Shown here piece by piece: positions 42,667-51,463 of a stretch of DNA of 64,000 bases; position 1 is the stretch's first letter, and each line of letters begins with the position of its first letter. Location of the stretch: NCBI RefSeq assembly GCF_009910325.1, contig NZ_SUMG01000004.1, positions 124,001-188,000 on the forward strand, written 5' to 3'. This DNA is from Isachenkonia alkalipeptolytica (GTDB lineage Bacteria; Bacillota; Clostridia; Peptostreptococcales; T1SED10-28). Position numbers and translations under genes: made by a program. Under the pieces are notes generated by a model. It made no database searches. It was given only the letters and a program-made list of their open reading frames with translations, and was not told the DNA's origin.

Positions 42667-42678
42667 ATTAAAGTTTTA

Positions 42679-42722
42679 CTAAGCAAAAGACCTTGGAAAT
42701 TATTCCAAGGTCTTTTGCTTAG
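42679..42722. terminator. Bidirectional terminator between the NUDIX and MaoC genes
   Basis: A perfect 20-bp stem (42679-42698 with 42703-42722) with loop ATTA. AAAAG and CTTTT within the arms give a U-rich 3' side in either direction. Confidence 0.85.
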
Positions 42723-42745
42723 AGGTATATGTTTCTAACAACACC

Positions 42746-43171
42746 CTAATCGTTGATCATTACTGTAGCCTCTCCATCGAGCACTACTTTTCCTTTTTGA
42801 TTTTTACAGTAGGTATTCAGGGTAAGAAACTTTTTTTCTACATTGATCTTTTTGATGGCAACCACGGTGGTAATGGTATCACCGATATATACCGGCTTTT
42901 TGAAATTCAGGGTTTGGCCTAAGTAAATGGTTCCGTGTCCCGGCAGCTGAGTTCCGATGACCTTTGAGATAAGCCCGGCGGATAGCATCCCGTGGGCAAT
43001 GCATTTTTTAAATATGGTATCCTTCGCGTAGTCCTCATCCAGGTGTACGGGATTATGATCGCCGGTGACCTTGGCAAAAGTTTCTACATCTTCTTTGGTA
43101 ATAGTTTTCTCATCAAAGGCTTCATCGCCGACGCGCATACCTCTGAGCTCTGCATTTTCTACTGTTTCCAT
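42746..43171 (-). CDS. MaoC family dehydratase, R-specific enoyl-CoA hydratase type
   Basis: 141 residues, hot-dog fold. The hydratase motif TGDHNPVHLDEDYAK (Asp38 and His43 as catalytic pair) and IAHGMLSAGLIS match PhaJ-like R-hydratases, which hydrate crotonyl-CoA-type substrates. The later FKKPVYIGDTIT is the usual strand. A TCCTCC-complementary site precedes the start on the minus strand. It stands alone; the pathway is not clear from the neighbours. Confidence 0.9.
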   Translation of the reverse strand: METVENAELRGMRVGDEAFDEKTITKEDVETFAKVTGDHNPVHLDEDYAKDTIFKKCIAHGMLSAGLISKVIGTQLPGHGTIYLGQTLNFKKPVYIGDTITTVVAIKKINVEKKFLTLNTYCKNQKGKVVLDGEATVMIND

Positions 43172-43197
43172 GTTAAAACCTCCATTCTTTATTGTTT

Positions 43198-43233
43198 GAT
43201 AATTTGTTAAATAATTAACGTTACAAATTTATC
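43198..43233. promoter_or_regulatory. Imperfect palindrome upstream of the MaoC gene
   Basis: GATAATTTGTTAA...TTACAAATTTATC has a one-base indel between the arms and centres 44 bases upstream of the MaoC start. It is a plausible operator; the regulator is unknown. Confidence 0.3.
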
Positions 43234-43382
43234 ATACACTTTTCCCCATGTTTTATCAAGGGCTATCCGGCAACTTTAACAACATTTTCAACTTTACAGA
43301 TGAAGCAGAAGAAAAAGCTAAACTTTTCAATCAATAAGCCGATAATAATCATGGATTTATCGTAAAAAGGAGGAGGGCATTT

Positions 43383-43802
43383 ATGTGGAAAGATCGTTAT
43401 AAAATAGGGGTAGAACGGATTGACGAGCAGCACCGGGAACTTTTTCAAAGGGTAGAGGAGTTTTTAAAGGCCACCAATGACCCCCAAAGAACCTGGGAGG
43501 ATAAGATTGAAAAAGTAAAGGAAACCATGAATTTTATGGGGGAGTATGTACATTATCATTTTGATGATGAGGAAAAACTTCAAGAAGAATTAGGGTACCC
43601 TAATATAGAGGATCATAAAAAGGCCCATGAAAAATTCAAAAAAGGCATTGAAGAGTATATCGAAAAACTTGAAAATGAAAATTATTCGGAGGAACTGGTA
43701 CAGGAATTCGGCGGAAAGATTATGACCTGGTTGATTATGCATGTGGGGGATGTGGACCAAAAGATCGGAGACTACGTTACGAAGGAAAGGGAGGATTGCT
43801 AA
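43383..43802 (+). CDS. Bacteriohemerythrin
   Basis: 139 residues with the full set of diiron ligands: His17, His59 (or His57), Glu63, His78, His82, His120 and Asp125. Hemerythrins bind oxygen at a non-heme diiron site; in motile anaerobes they often serve oxygen sensing or scavenging linked with chemotaxis. cheX follows 3 bases after its stop, which supports that role. AAAGGAGG precedes the ATG. Confidence 0.94.
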   Translation: MWKDRYKIGVERIDEQHRELFQRVEEFLKATNDPQRTWEDKIEKVKETMNFMGEYVHYHFDDEEKLQEELGYPNIEDHKKAHEKFKKGIEEYIEKLENENYSEELVQEFGGKIMTWLIMHVGDVDQKIGDYVTKEREDC

Positions 43803-43805
43803 AAT

Positions 43806-44270
43806 ATGAAGGCAGAATACTTAAATCCTTTTATTGAAGCCACCAATCGGGTGTTTCAGACGATGCTCAATTTGGAACCTGAGAAAAAAGAATTGAAAAT
43901 GGAGGAAGATTTGATTACTAGTAATGATGCCAATGTGGTTCTGGGGGTTACCGGAGATCTTCAGGGTACTGTGATTTTCGGATTTCCTGAAGAGATGACA
44001 TTGAAAATGGTAAAGGAAATGTCAGGAATGGAAATGGCGGAAATCAACAGTTTTGTATCCTCCGCGCTGGGAGAAGTGGCTAATATCATTTCGGGTAATG
44101 CCATGACCATACTCCATGATGAGAACCTGAGCTGCGACATTGTTCCTCCGAGGATTTTCATCGGCGAGTACAAATCCTTTGCTGTGGAGGAAGAACAGCC
44201 CCTGGTACTTACGTTAAGTACGGCGATGGGGGAGTTTGATCTGAATTTATTTTTAAAAGAAAAGGAATAA
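43806..44270 (+). CDS. cheX: CheX family CheY-P phosphatase
   Basis: 154 residues; the CheX/CheC catalytic pattern E-x2-N is seen in SALGEVANIISGNA (Glu and Asn). The surroundings (LGVTGDLQGTVIFGFP, MSGMEMAEINSFV) match CheX. It dephosphorylates CheY~P or a CheY-like regulator. It is coupled with the bacteriohemerythrin gene; no other che genes are in the window. Confidence 0.9.
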   Translation: MKAEYLNPFIEATNRVFQTMLNLEPEKKELKMEEDLITSNDANVVLGVTGDLQGTVIFGFPEEMTLKMVKEMSGMEMAEINSFVSSALGEVANIISGNAMTILHDENLSCDIVPPRIFIGEYKSFAVEEEQPLVLTLSTAMGEFDLNLFLKEKE

Positions 44271-44293
44271 GGGAAAGACAACAATCGATGAAC

Positions 44294-44340
44294 AATAAAA
44301 AACCCCGTGACTTGGAAAATCTAGGTCGCGGGGTTTTTCT
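44294..44340. terminator. Bidirectional terminator between cheX and the PHP gene
   Basis: AAAAACCCCGTGAC pairs with GTCGCGGGGTTTTT through one G-T pair; A-run and T-run allow use by both convergent genes. Confidence 0.88.
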
Positions 44341-44343
44341 TCT

Positions 44344-45150
44344 CTATAAAGAATCGGTAATTTTATGGAACACCGGTTGTTGATTTTTAAAACTGGTATA
44401 GTATTTGAAACCTAAACTCTCCAGAATTTCCAAGGCTTCAGGAAAATAAGTTCCGGTACCGCCAACTACGTGAGAGTCGGATCCCAGGGTGATGAGTTCA
44501 CCCCCTAAGGCCTTGTACTCCTTTAAAATATCCACGGAGGGATGAAAGTCTCCCAAACCATAGCGAAGTCCCGAGGTGTTCAGTTCAATGCCTTTCCCTT
44601 TTTCAATAAGCAGTGTAAAAATTTCCCGTAGAATATCCCGGTAGCTACTTAGGGGGAGGGTGTGGGGATAATTACCATAACGCTTGATTACATCGATGTG
44701 ACCGAAGGACTGAAAATGATCATAAGTGGCAAGGCACTGTTTCAGCTCGGAAAAATAATCGTTATAGGCCTGGAGTTGGCTCCGGTGGTCAAAAAAGTTA
44801 CCGGAATAAAAATCTTCCCGATCCACACTGTGGATGGAAGCCAGGATGAAGTCAAAGGGAATATCCTTAAAAAGAGTGTGGTAGCGGTGGACTAAATGGG
44901 GTTGAAGTCCCAACTCGATTCCTACACGCACATCGATTCGATCCCGGTACTTTTCTTTTAATAAACCCAGAGTGTGGAAATACTGATCTATATCAAAGGT
45001 GAGGTCATTATCCTTGCCGTCGTAATCCAAGTCATAATGATCTGTAAAACAAATGGAACTTAGTCCTTTTTTTATACTTTCCTCGATGGTGTCTACCATA
45101 GGAGCGGCAGAGTCCGGGGAAAAGTTGGAATGTACATGACTGTCAAACAT
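44344..45150 (-). CDS. PHP-domain phosphoesterase, histidinol-phosphatase (HisJ) family
   Basis: 268 residues of the PHP family. Metal-binding motifs: DSHVHSNFSPDS, CFTDHYD, GIELGLQP, SIHSVD, GHIDVIKRYG and GSDSHVVGG. HisJ removes phosphate from histidinol phosphate. No other his gene is nearby, so the substrate may be different. AAAGGAGG precedes the ATG. Confidence 0.88.
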   Translation of the reverse strand: MFDSHVHSNFSPDSAAPMVDTIEESIKKGLSSICFTDHYDLDYDGKDNDLTFDIDQYFHTLGLLKEKYRDRIDVRVGIELGLQPHLVHRYHTLFKDIPFDFILASIHSVDREDFYSGNFFDHRSQLQAYNDYFSELKQCLATYDHFQSFGHIDVIKRYGNYPHTLPLSSYRDILREIFTLLIEKGKGIELNTSGLRYGLGDFHPSVDILKEYKALGGELITLGSDSHVVGGTGTYFPEALEILESLGFKYYTSFKNQQPVFHKITDSL

Positions 45151-45409
45151 AGTAGGCCTCCTTTATATTAATACCTCATTAGTATATCAGAAATTGATTG
45201 AATAACAAAACCCCCATTAAGAATCACAAAAATGCAAGTCTTGTATTAATAGTTGCAAATAGCATCTTGGAGGAATAATTAACAATGACAAAAGTGGATG
45301 GTTAAAACGTTGGCATGTGGGGGTCTGAAAAAAATACAAGAAAGATGTTTAAAGAAATTACTCCCTGGGTAACTATAGTTATAAGAAAAAAATAATTTTA
45401 AAAAATCAT
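45151..45409. other. Intergenic stretch, no gene supported
   Basis: AT-rich spacer between the PHP gene and the promoter of the small Cys-rich gene. It contains a ribosome site (GGAGGAATAATTAAC) followed by a six-codon frame, MTKVDG, possibly a lost start. Confidence 0.4.
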
Positions 45410-45438
45410 TTGACAAACAAATGCACGGTTGGTATAAT
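45410..45438 (+). promoter_or_regulatory. Perfect consensus sigma-A promoter
   Basis: TTGACA (45410-45415), 17 bases, TATAAT (45433-45438), 32 bases before the start codon of the 46-residue gene. The leader is very short, so regulation, if any, would be at the promoter. Confidence 0.9.
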
Positions 45439-45470
45439 GATCTTACAGAGAAAATAAAAGGAGAGATAAT

Positions 45471-45611
45471 ATGAGAAAAGAACAAAGACATTTACCCAAG
45501 GTAGAAGAACGAAAAGATTGTGGAGCAATTACCTGTATTCATTGTGTGGCAAACTCTTGTACTCTAGAAGAGTGTGACATGTTTGAGAAGAAGTTGCGAC
45601 AGGAAAATTAA
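45471..45611 (+). CDS. 46-residue Cys-rich protein
   Basis: From ATG 45471 with AAAAGGAG 7 bases upstream. Five Cys are spaced as C-x4-C-x2-C-x4-C-x4-C (residues 17, 22, 25, 30, 35) in DCGAITCIHCVANSCTLEEC, with a charged helix at either end. The spacing suggests one small metal site or a disulfide knot in the cytosol; no signal peptide. The perfect promoter suggests high expression. I do not recognise a named family. A weak terminator follows. Confidence 0.75.
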   Translation: MRKEQRHLPKVEERKDCGAITCIHCVANSCTLEECDMFEKKLRQEN

Positions 45612-45639
45612 TCATAAAAGAACAAACCCCATATAAAAA

Positions 45640-45669
45640 TGGATCCTGGAAATCGGGGTCCTATTTTTA
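45640..45669 (+). terminator. Probable terminator after the Cys-rich gene
   Basis: GGATCC...GGGTCC stem (one G-T pair) followed by TATTTTTAT. Confidence 0.5.
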
Positions 45670-45730
45670 TGAGTAAATTCACCTCTTATGCAATAAAATT
45701 AAAAAGACCTGCACGGGCAAGAGAGTATAA

Positions 45731-45769
45731 AAAAAGCTCGGGTTTCTTAGAAAGAAACCCGAGCTTTTT
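45731..45769. terminator. Strong bidirectional terminator downstream of the ABC exporter
   Basis: Perfect 18-bp arms, AAAAAGCTCGGGTTTCTT (45731-45748) and its complement (45752-45769), around AGA. Confidence 0.88.
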
Positions 45770-45803
45770 AAGGGAATAAATTAGGCAAAGCTGTCAGTGG
45801 TTG

Positions 45804-47852
45804 TTATCGTACATCCTTATATTGTAGTTCGTATAAATTGTAATATAAGCCTTTTTCTTTAAGAAGCTGATTGTGATTTCCTATTTCCCGTATACGCCCT
45901 TTATGAAGGACAATGATCTTATCACAACTTTGGATTGTAGATAAGCGATGGGCGATAGCAATGGTGGTTTTTCCTTTGATGATTTTTTGCATAGCGTCTT
46001 GAACCAACTCTTCTGTTTCCGTATCAATATTGGAGGTGGCCTCATCCAGTACCAGTACCGCCGGGTTAAACGCCAAAGCCCGGGCAAAGGCCAACAGTTG
46101 TTTTTGTCCCGAGGATAAGGTGGCCCCCCGCTCCATTACCGGTTCGTCGTATCCATTAGGGAGTCTTTCAATAAACCGGTGCAGGTTTACATACTTGGCG
46201 ATTTCTTTGATTTTTTCCCGGGAGATGTTGGGATTATCCAGAGAAATATTTCCTTTAATGTCCCCGGCAAACATGAACACATCCTGCAAAACTATTCCGA
46301 TGTTCTCCCGAAGATCGGTAATGGAAAGGTCCTTAATATTGACACCGTCGATTAAAATTTCCCCCTTTTGAATATCGTAAAAACGGGCCATCAGGTTAAT
46401 AATGGAAGACTTTCCGGCACCGGTAGCTCCTACGAAGGCGATGGAGTCCCCGGGCTTGATTTTAAAGCTAACGTCTTTAAGTACCCATTCATCCTCATTA
46501 TAGGCAAACCATACATTTTTGAACTCAATCTCTCCACGAAAGAATTTTAAGGGTTTAGGGTTCTCTGGGTTTTGTATAGTGGACTCCGTATCCAAGAGCT
46601 TGAAAATTCGCTCTGAGGAGGCCATGGAGGACTGGAGAACGTTATATTTTTCCGTTAGGTTGTTGATCGGCTGGAAAAACTGTTTAATATAATTGATAAA
46701 GGCAAAGAGAATACCGAACTGTATATTGCCTTGGACCACCTGACCGCCTCCGTACCAAATAATAATGGCAAAGCCGAGAGACCGTATAATCTCCATGGAT
46801 GGTCTATATACGGCGAAAATGAATACTTCCCGTTTGTTTGCAGCTAGGAGTTCCTCGTTGGTTTTATTGAATTTATTAAACTGCTGAGTTTCCCGTTTAA
46901 AGGTTTGAATGGTTTTCATTCCGGTGAAGTTCTCACTTAAGGAAGCATTGATTCTTGCAAGCTTTAGTCGGACCTGTCGGTAGGCATCTCGGACCTTCAG
47001 TCGAAACAAATAGGAGGATAGGAGCAGCACCGGCAGCACTAAGAAAGTCAAAAGAGCCAGTCGAAAACTCATGGTAAGCATGACGATGACCACCCCTAAA
47101 AGGATGAAAATATCCTTGAAAAAGCTTACCAATACCTCGGTATACATCTGATGAAGGGTTTCCGTGTCGTTGGTGATTCTTGTTACCAGCCGTCCCACCG
47201 GGTTTTTATCGAAAAAGCGTAAGGACATGTTCTCCACATGGGTAAACAATTGTTGGCGGATATTGTAGATGATTTTATTGCTGGCATAATTCAGGGCATA
47301 CACTTGAATGTAGTTCATGATAAAAGCACTAATGATTAGTGCGAGAAAGATCCAGCCGATGCGCCACAAATTGCTGATATCCTCGGCTCGAAAATCCTGT
47401 ATGGCTTCGTCGGACAGTAGAGAAGCGGAAATTTCCCGGTCTTCAAAGACTAAATAGTCGCCATTCCCCGACTGGAAGGTTCCCGGCACATCCACATTTC
47501 CTAAAAATTCATCCAATAAATATATTTCTCCTTCGATCCGTACTAATTGAGCCATGGAATCATAACCTTCTTCGGGATCCTCGATGTAGTAATAATGGCC
47601 GTCGTACTCCGTACCTCCTTCAGTCACCGGCTCATCATAAACATATAAAGGACGGTCGTAAACATTGATATGTTCGTCTATGGCCACTTGGATAAAGTAG
47701 GGTCGGGCAAGTTCCACACCGGCAATGAAAACCAGTAGTAAAACACACAGGGCAATGATTTTCCAATAAGGCTTCGCATAGCCGAGAAGTCGTGCCATTA
47801 ATTTTGAATCGTAGGCTTTCCCGAGAGTTTCTTCTTCGTGATAATTGCTCAT
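45804..47852 (-). CDS. Heterodimeric ABC exporter subunit with large loop, BmrD/YheH-like
   Basis: 682 residues: membrane part with six helices, then NBD. Walker A is GATGAGKSS, Walker B VLVLDEATS with the catalytic Glu, and the signature is LSSGQ rather than LSGGQ. Between the first and second helices lies an insert of about 100 acidic residues (VYDEPVTEGG to ISASLLSDEA) which should be outside the cell; this is a trait of the BmrD side of BmrCD-like multidrug exporters. Follows its partner on the same strand (11-base gap). AGGAGGTG precedes the ATG. Confidence 0.88.
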   Translation of the reverse strand: MSNYHEEETLGKAYDSKLMARLLGYAKPYWKIIALCVLLLVFIAGVELARPYFIQVAIDEHINVYDRPLYVYDEPVTEGGTEYDGHYYYIEDPEEGYDSMAQLVRIEGEIYLLDEFLGNVDVPGTFQSGNGDYLVFEDREISASLLSDEAIQDFRAEDISNLWRIGWIFLALIISAFIMNYIQVYALNYASNKIIYNIRQQLFTHVENMSLRFFDKNPVGRLVTRITNDTETLHQMYTEVLVSFFKDIFILLGVVIVMLTMSFRLALLTFLVLPVLLLSSYLFRLKVRDAYRQVRLKLARINASLSENFTGMKTIQTFKRETQQFNKFNKTNEELLAANKREVFIFAVYRPSMEIIRSLGFAIIIWYGGGQVVQGNIQFGILFAFINYIKQFFQPINNLTEKYNVLQSSMASSERIFKLLDTESTIQNPENPKPLKFFRGEIEFKNVWFAYNEDEWVLKDVSFKIKPGDSIAFVGATGAGKSSIINLMARFYDIQKGEILIDGVNIKDLSITDLRENIGIVLQDVFMFAGDIKGNISLDNPNISREKIKEIAKYVNLHRFIERLPNGYDEPVMERGATLSSGQKQLLAFARALAFNPAVLVLDEATSNIDTETEELVQDAMQKIIKGKTTIAIAHRLSTIQSCDKIIVLHKGRIREIGNHNQLLKEKGLYYNLYELQYKDVR

Positions 47853-47863
47853 GTTTACACCTC

Positions 47864-49618
47864 CTAATCTTCTTTTGTAATTTCTTCTTCCAGTAACTGT
47901 TTTTCATATAGTTCGAAGTAAAGGTTTTTATTTTTCAACAGTTCATCATGGGTGCCTTCCTCTAAAATCTTTCCGTCATCCAGTACTATGATTTTGTCGC
48001 AGTCCTTGATCGTCGAAATTCGATGGGCAATCAAGATGCTGGTTTTTTCTTCCATTTCCTTCTCCAGGTGTGCAAGAATTTTCTCCTCGGTATCCGTATC
48101 CACGGCGGAAAGAGAATCATCCAAAATTAGGATTTGGGGATCTTTAATTAGGGCCCGGGCGATGGAAATTCGTTGTTTTTGTCCACCGGAAAGAGTCACT
48201 CCCCGTTCTCCCACAAAGGTTTCATACCCCTCGGGGAAGTCCAGGATATTTTCGTGAACCTGGGCGATTTTTGCCACCCGCTGCACTTCCTCCCGGGAAG
48301 CTTCATCCACACCGAAGGCGATGTTATCGGCGATGGTGGTGGAAAACAGGAAGCTGTCCTGGTCCACATAGCCGATATGCTTTCGAAGGGATTCGATTTT
48401 AATCTTTTCGATAGGGAGTCCGTCGATTTGGATTTCCCCCTCCTGGGCTTCAAAGAGGTGTAATAGAAGGCTGGCCACGGTACTTTTTCCACTGCCGGTA
48501 CGGCCGATGACACCGATATTGCTTCCTGGAGGAATATCCAGACTAAAGTTTTCCAGGGCGTATTCGTCGGTGTCGGGAAACTTAAAAGAGGTATTGATAA
48601 ATCGAATATTTCCTCGGGGGTTCTCTATACTTACCGCATCTTCCCGGTCAACAATTTCTGGTTCTACATCCAAAATGGTGTTGATCCGTGCCATGGAAGC
48701 GGACCCCCGTTGAAGAATATTTACTACCCAACCGGCGGCCATCATAGGCCAGATCAGAAGGGCCAAATAGGAATTAAAGGCGATGAAATCACCGAGGGAA
48801 ATATCTCGGTTAATAACCAAAGTGCCTCCGTAAACAATAACAATCAAATAACTAAGGGAAGAAATAGCCATAATTAGGGGTTGGAATATCCCGAAAATTT
48901 TAATTAGATGCATCTGCTTATTAAAAACGTTTTGGTTTTTTTGGGCGAATTTTTCCACTTCTTTATTTTCCTGAACAAAGGTTTTGACCACTCGGATTCC
49001 TGAAAGGTTTTCTTGCACGGTTTCCGTCAGCGAAGAAAAGGACTCCTGGACCTTTCGAAAACGCTGATTAATAATCTTTCCGAAACGTCCTGAGGCCAGT
49101 GCCAAGAAAGGCAGTGGAAATAAGGCTAACAGAGTCAGTCGGACATCGGTGGTGAGAAACATCATAATCGTGGCGATCACTGTAATAAAAACTGCATCCA
49201 CCACCATAACGATTCCCGGGCCCAAGGCCATACGCACCGCGTTGATATCATTGGTGGCATGGGCCATTAAATCTCCGGTTTTACTCTTGTTAAAGTAGTT
49301 GGTGGAGAGTTTTAACAGATGGGAAAAAAGCTTGTTTCGAAGCTCAAACTCCAGTTTTTTCGAAGTTCCGATGATAAAAATCCGCCATAAAAAACGGAAG
49401 AAGGCCAGTAAAAAACCGATGATCAGTACATAAACACCGTAACGGATAATTTCCGTTCTCCCAACAATGTTTGCTTGTAGTCCGTCGGTAAAGGACCGAA
49501 GGATTTCCGGCAGAATTAACTGTAAAATATCCACAAAAATAAGCCATACGACGCCTAATATGTAAGCCCATTTATGCTCGATGAAAAAGTACTTTAAGGT
49601 TTTGAAGTTTGATAGCAA
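47864..49618 (-). CDS. Heterodimeric ABC exporter subunit, BmrC/YheI-like
   Basis: 584 residues from TTG 49618; a GTG three codons earlier (49627) directly follows the ribosome site GGGGGAG and is too close. Six helices and an NBD with GRTGSGKST, LSGGQKQR and Walker B ILILDDSLSAVD, where the catalytic Glu is Asp. The pairing of a degenerate Walker B here and a degenerate signature in the partner matches known heterodimeric exporters with one weak ATP site. Likely multidrug or peptide export. A promoter lies 45-73 bases upstream. Confidence 0.9.
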   Translation of the reverse strand: MLSNFKTLKYFFIEHKWAYILGVVWLIFVDILQLILPEILRSFTDGLQANIVGRTEIIRYGVYVLIIGFLLAFFRFLWRIFIIGTSKKLEFELRNKLFSHLLKLSTNYFNKSKTGDLMAHATNDINAVRMALGPGIVMVVDAVFITVIATIMMFLTTDVRLTLLALFPLPFLALASGRFGKIINQRFRKVQESFSSLTETVQENLSGIRVVKTFVQENKEVEKFAQKNQNVFNKQMHLIKIFGIFQPLIMAISSLSYLIVIVYGGTLVINRDISLGDFIAFNSYLALLIWPMMAAGWVVNILQRGSASMARINTILDVEPEIVDREDAVSIENPRGNIRFINTSFKFPDTDEYALENFSLDIPPGSNIGVIGRTGSGKSTVASLLLHLFEAQEGEIQIDGLPIEKIKIESLRKHIGYVDQDSFLFSTTIADNIAFGVDEASREEVQRVAKIAQVHENILDFPEGYETFVGERGVTLSGGQKQRISIARALIKDPQILILDDSLSAVDTDTEEKILAHLEKEMEEKTSILIAHRISTIKDCDKIIVLDDGKILEEGTHDELLKNKNLYFELYEKQLLEEEITKED

Positions 49619-49662
49619 TATTGTCACTCCCCCAGGTTATTTTGTCACACTAAATAATTTTC

Positions 49663-49691
49663 ATTGTATAATATAAACCCCTACTATGCAA
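49663..49691 (-). promoter_or_regulatory. Likely promoter of the ABC exporter operon
   Basis: Read on the minus strand: TTGCAT, 17 bases, TACAAT, about 45 bases upstream of the TTG start. The -10 box is good, the -35 partial. Confidence 0.45.
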
Positions 49692-49730
49692 GACCCTGAG
49701 TGTATAGGATTTTTTATTTCGAAAGTGGTG

Positions 49731-49750
49731 AGTCTATGGTATTATAGACT
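49731..49750. promoter_or_regulatory. Operator-like inverted repeat upstream of the lipid kinase
   Basis: AGTCTAT-GGTATT-ATAGACT, 7-bp arms, covers a possible -10 box (TATTAT) 20 bases before ATG 49771. The nearby MarR-type protein is an obvious candidate regulator. Confidence 0.45.
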
Positions 49751-49770
49751 TAGTAAAGGGGGGGGAAGTC

Positions 49771-50661
49771 ATGTATCGAAACATCGATATTATTTGCAAT
49801 CCCAGTTCGGGAAAACAGAAGTTTCAACAAAATATTCAGGATATAAAAAAAATGTTAGAAAACGAAGGGCGAAAAGTAAAAATATTCTATACAGAAAAAA
49901 AATACGATGGCAAGAATTATACCATAGAAAGCTGTAAAGGAACGACGGATCTCATTATTTCTGTCGGAGGAGACGGCACATTAAACGAAGTAGTAAACGG
50001 TCTGATGGAATCGGAAAGAAAGATTCCCCTAGCCATTTATCCTACGGGAACGGTCAATGATTTTGCCAGTTTTTTTGAAATATCTACGAAGGTTCAAGAT
50101 TTTTACCGGATGATTCAGCATGGCCGGGAAAAGTGGGTGGATGCAGGAAAAGCCAATGACCATTATTTTATAAATGTGGCTGCAGGAGGTAAAATCACGG
50201 AAGTGGCCCATAAAGTCAGCAGCGACTCCAAAACTATTTTAGGGAGAATGGCCTATATCTTAGAGGGCGCCCGGGATTTTCCGAGAGAAATCTTTAAACC
50301 GGTACAGTTGAAGCTGTCAGTCGACGGGGAAATGGTGGAAAGAGAAGTCCTTTTCTTTCTGGTTTCCAATACCCAGTTTGTAGGGGGGTTTAAACAACTG
50401 ATGAACCGGGCAAAAATCGATGATGGGAAACTGGATTTATTAATGGTGGAAAAGCTTCCGGTAAAGGATTTTTTCAATATTTTTGTAAAAGCTTTTAATG
50501 GTAGCCATATAGACCATCCTAAAGTCTATTATAAATATGTAGAGGAAGTTACGATCATGGCGGAACCTGCTATGGAAATTGATGTTGATGGAGAGTACTT
50601 AGGAAACACTCCGGCTCAAATTTCTGTAATTAAAAAGGCGGTAAAGATTTTAGTGCCCTAA
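49771..50661 (+). CDS. Diacylglycerol/lipid kinase family protein (YegS/BmrU-like)
   Basis: 296 residues with the phosphate-binding NPSSGK, the nucleotide loop ISVGGDGTLNEVVNGL, YPTGTVNDFASF and the late GEYLGNTP region. It phosphorylates a membrane lipid or sphingoid-type alcohol on the inner face of the membrane. GGGGGG before the ATG is a moderate ribosome site. It is divergent from the ABC exporter and precedes the MarR regulator, like bmrU near multidrug genes in Bacillus. Confidence 0.9.
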   Translation: MYRNIDIICNPSSGKQKFQQNIQDIKKMLENEGRKVKIFYTEKKYDGKNYTIESCKGTTDLIISVGGDGTLNEVVNGLMESERKIPLAIYPTGTVNDFASFFEISTKVQDFYRMIQHGREKWVDAGKANDHYFINVAAGGKITEVAHKVSSDSKTILGRMAYILEGARDFPREIFKPVQLKLSVDGEMVEREVLFFLVSNTQFVGGFKQLMNRAKIDDGKLDLLMVEKLPVKDFFNIFVKAFNGSHIDHPKVYYKYVEEVTIMAEPAMEIDVDGEYLGNTPAQISVIKKAVKILVP

Positions 50662-50765
50662 TCACTCCTTTAAATTGAATTTAAATGGACTATCCTAGAA
50701 AGGGTATTAAAAAGAAGGGAAATTTGTGTTAGAATGTACTATATATTATTCTAGGAGGACAAAGT

Positions 50766-51224
50766 ATGCTGAAAATAGATCCTGAAAATGAAAATATGGA
50801 TGTAATTACAGAAATTGAAAGAGAGCTCCGTTATCTTTGTACCATTGTAAAGCAAAAGGGTCGGGAAATGCTTGTGGAATTTGAAATTACCCCTCCCCAA
50901 TTTCAAGCCCTGCTATATTTGGTTAAGGAAGAGGATCTAACCATCGGAGAGTTAAGTAAGCGAATGTATTTAGCCTGCAGCACCATTACGGATTTAGTGG
51001 ACCGCATGGAGAAAAATAAAATGGTTAAACGGGTGCGGGATGAGAAGGATCGCCGCGTGGTTCGGGTTGCGGTTTTGGAGAAGGGACATAAAATCATTCA
51101 AAAAGTCCTTACTGCCAGAAGAGAATACTTGAGGGATATTTTAAAGGACCTCTCGGAAGAGCAGCAGACCTTTATTTTAAACGGAATTTCTATGGTATAT
51201 GAACGAACAGATGCGATGAAATAA
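50766..51224 (+). CDS. MarR family transcriptional regulator
   Basis: 152 residues. Winged helix-turn-helix: ITPPQFQALLYLVKEEDLTIGELSKRMYLACSTITDLVDRMEKNKMVKR (recognition helix STITDLVDRM) then the wing VRDEKDRRVVRVAVLEKG. Dimerisation helices at both ends. It probably controls the neighbouring exporter and lipid kinase, or itself; TAGAAT...ATTCTA arms lie just upstream of its ribosome site. CTAGGAGG precedes the ATG. Confidence 0.93.
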   Translation: MLKIDPENENMDVITEIERELRYLCTIVKQKGREMLVEFEITPPQFQALLYLVKEEDLTIGELSKRMYLACSTITDLVDRMEKNKMVKRVRDEKDRRVVRVAVLEKGHKIIQKVLTARREYLRDILKDLSEEQQTFILNGISMVYERTDAMK

Positions 51225-51284
51225 AGGCATGGTAGATGGACCACTTTGTCGAAAGTACTGTGTAACTAAAGGAGGTATGGATTT

Positions 51285-51455
51285 ATGGTAGGACAAGAAA
51301 AAATTGATCGCATTAATGAGCTGGCAAAATTAGCAAAGGAAAGAACCTTGACCGAGGGGGAAGAAAAGGAACGACAAGCCCTTCGAAAGGAATACATCCA
51401 AGCGTTTCGAAAGAATGCAAAGCAACAATTTGACCGAATAAAGATCGTCGATTAG
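51285..51455 (+). CDS. DUF896 family small protein (YnzC-like)
   Basis: 56 residues from ATG 51285, GGAGG nine bases upstream. The full sequence fits DUF896: IDRINELAKLAKERTLTEGE, ERQALRKEYIQAFRKN and QQFDRIKIVD. Two antiparallel helices are known for Bacillus YnzC. The function is unclear; in Bacillus it is linked with the SOS-regulated yneA region. A terminator follows. Confidence 0.92.
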   Translation: MVGQEKIDRINELAKLAKERTLTEGEEKERQALRKEYIQAFRKNAKQQFDRIKIVD

Positions 51456-51463
51456 TGTGACTA

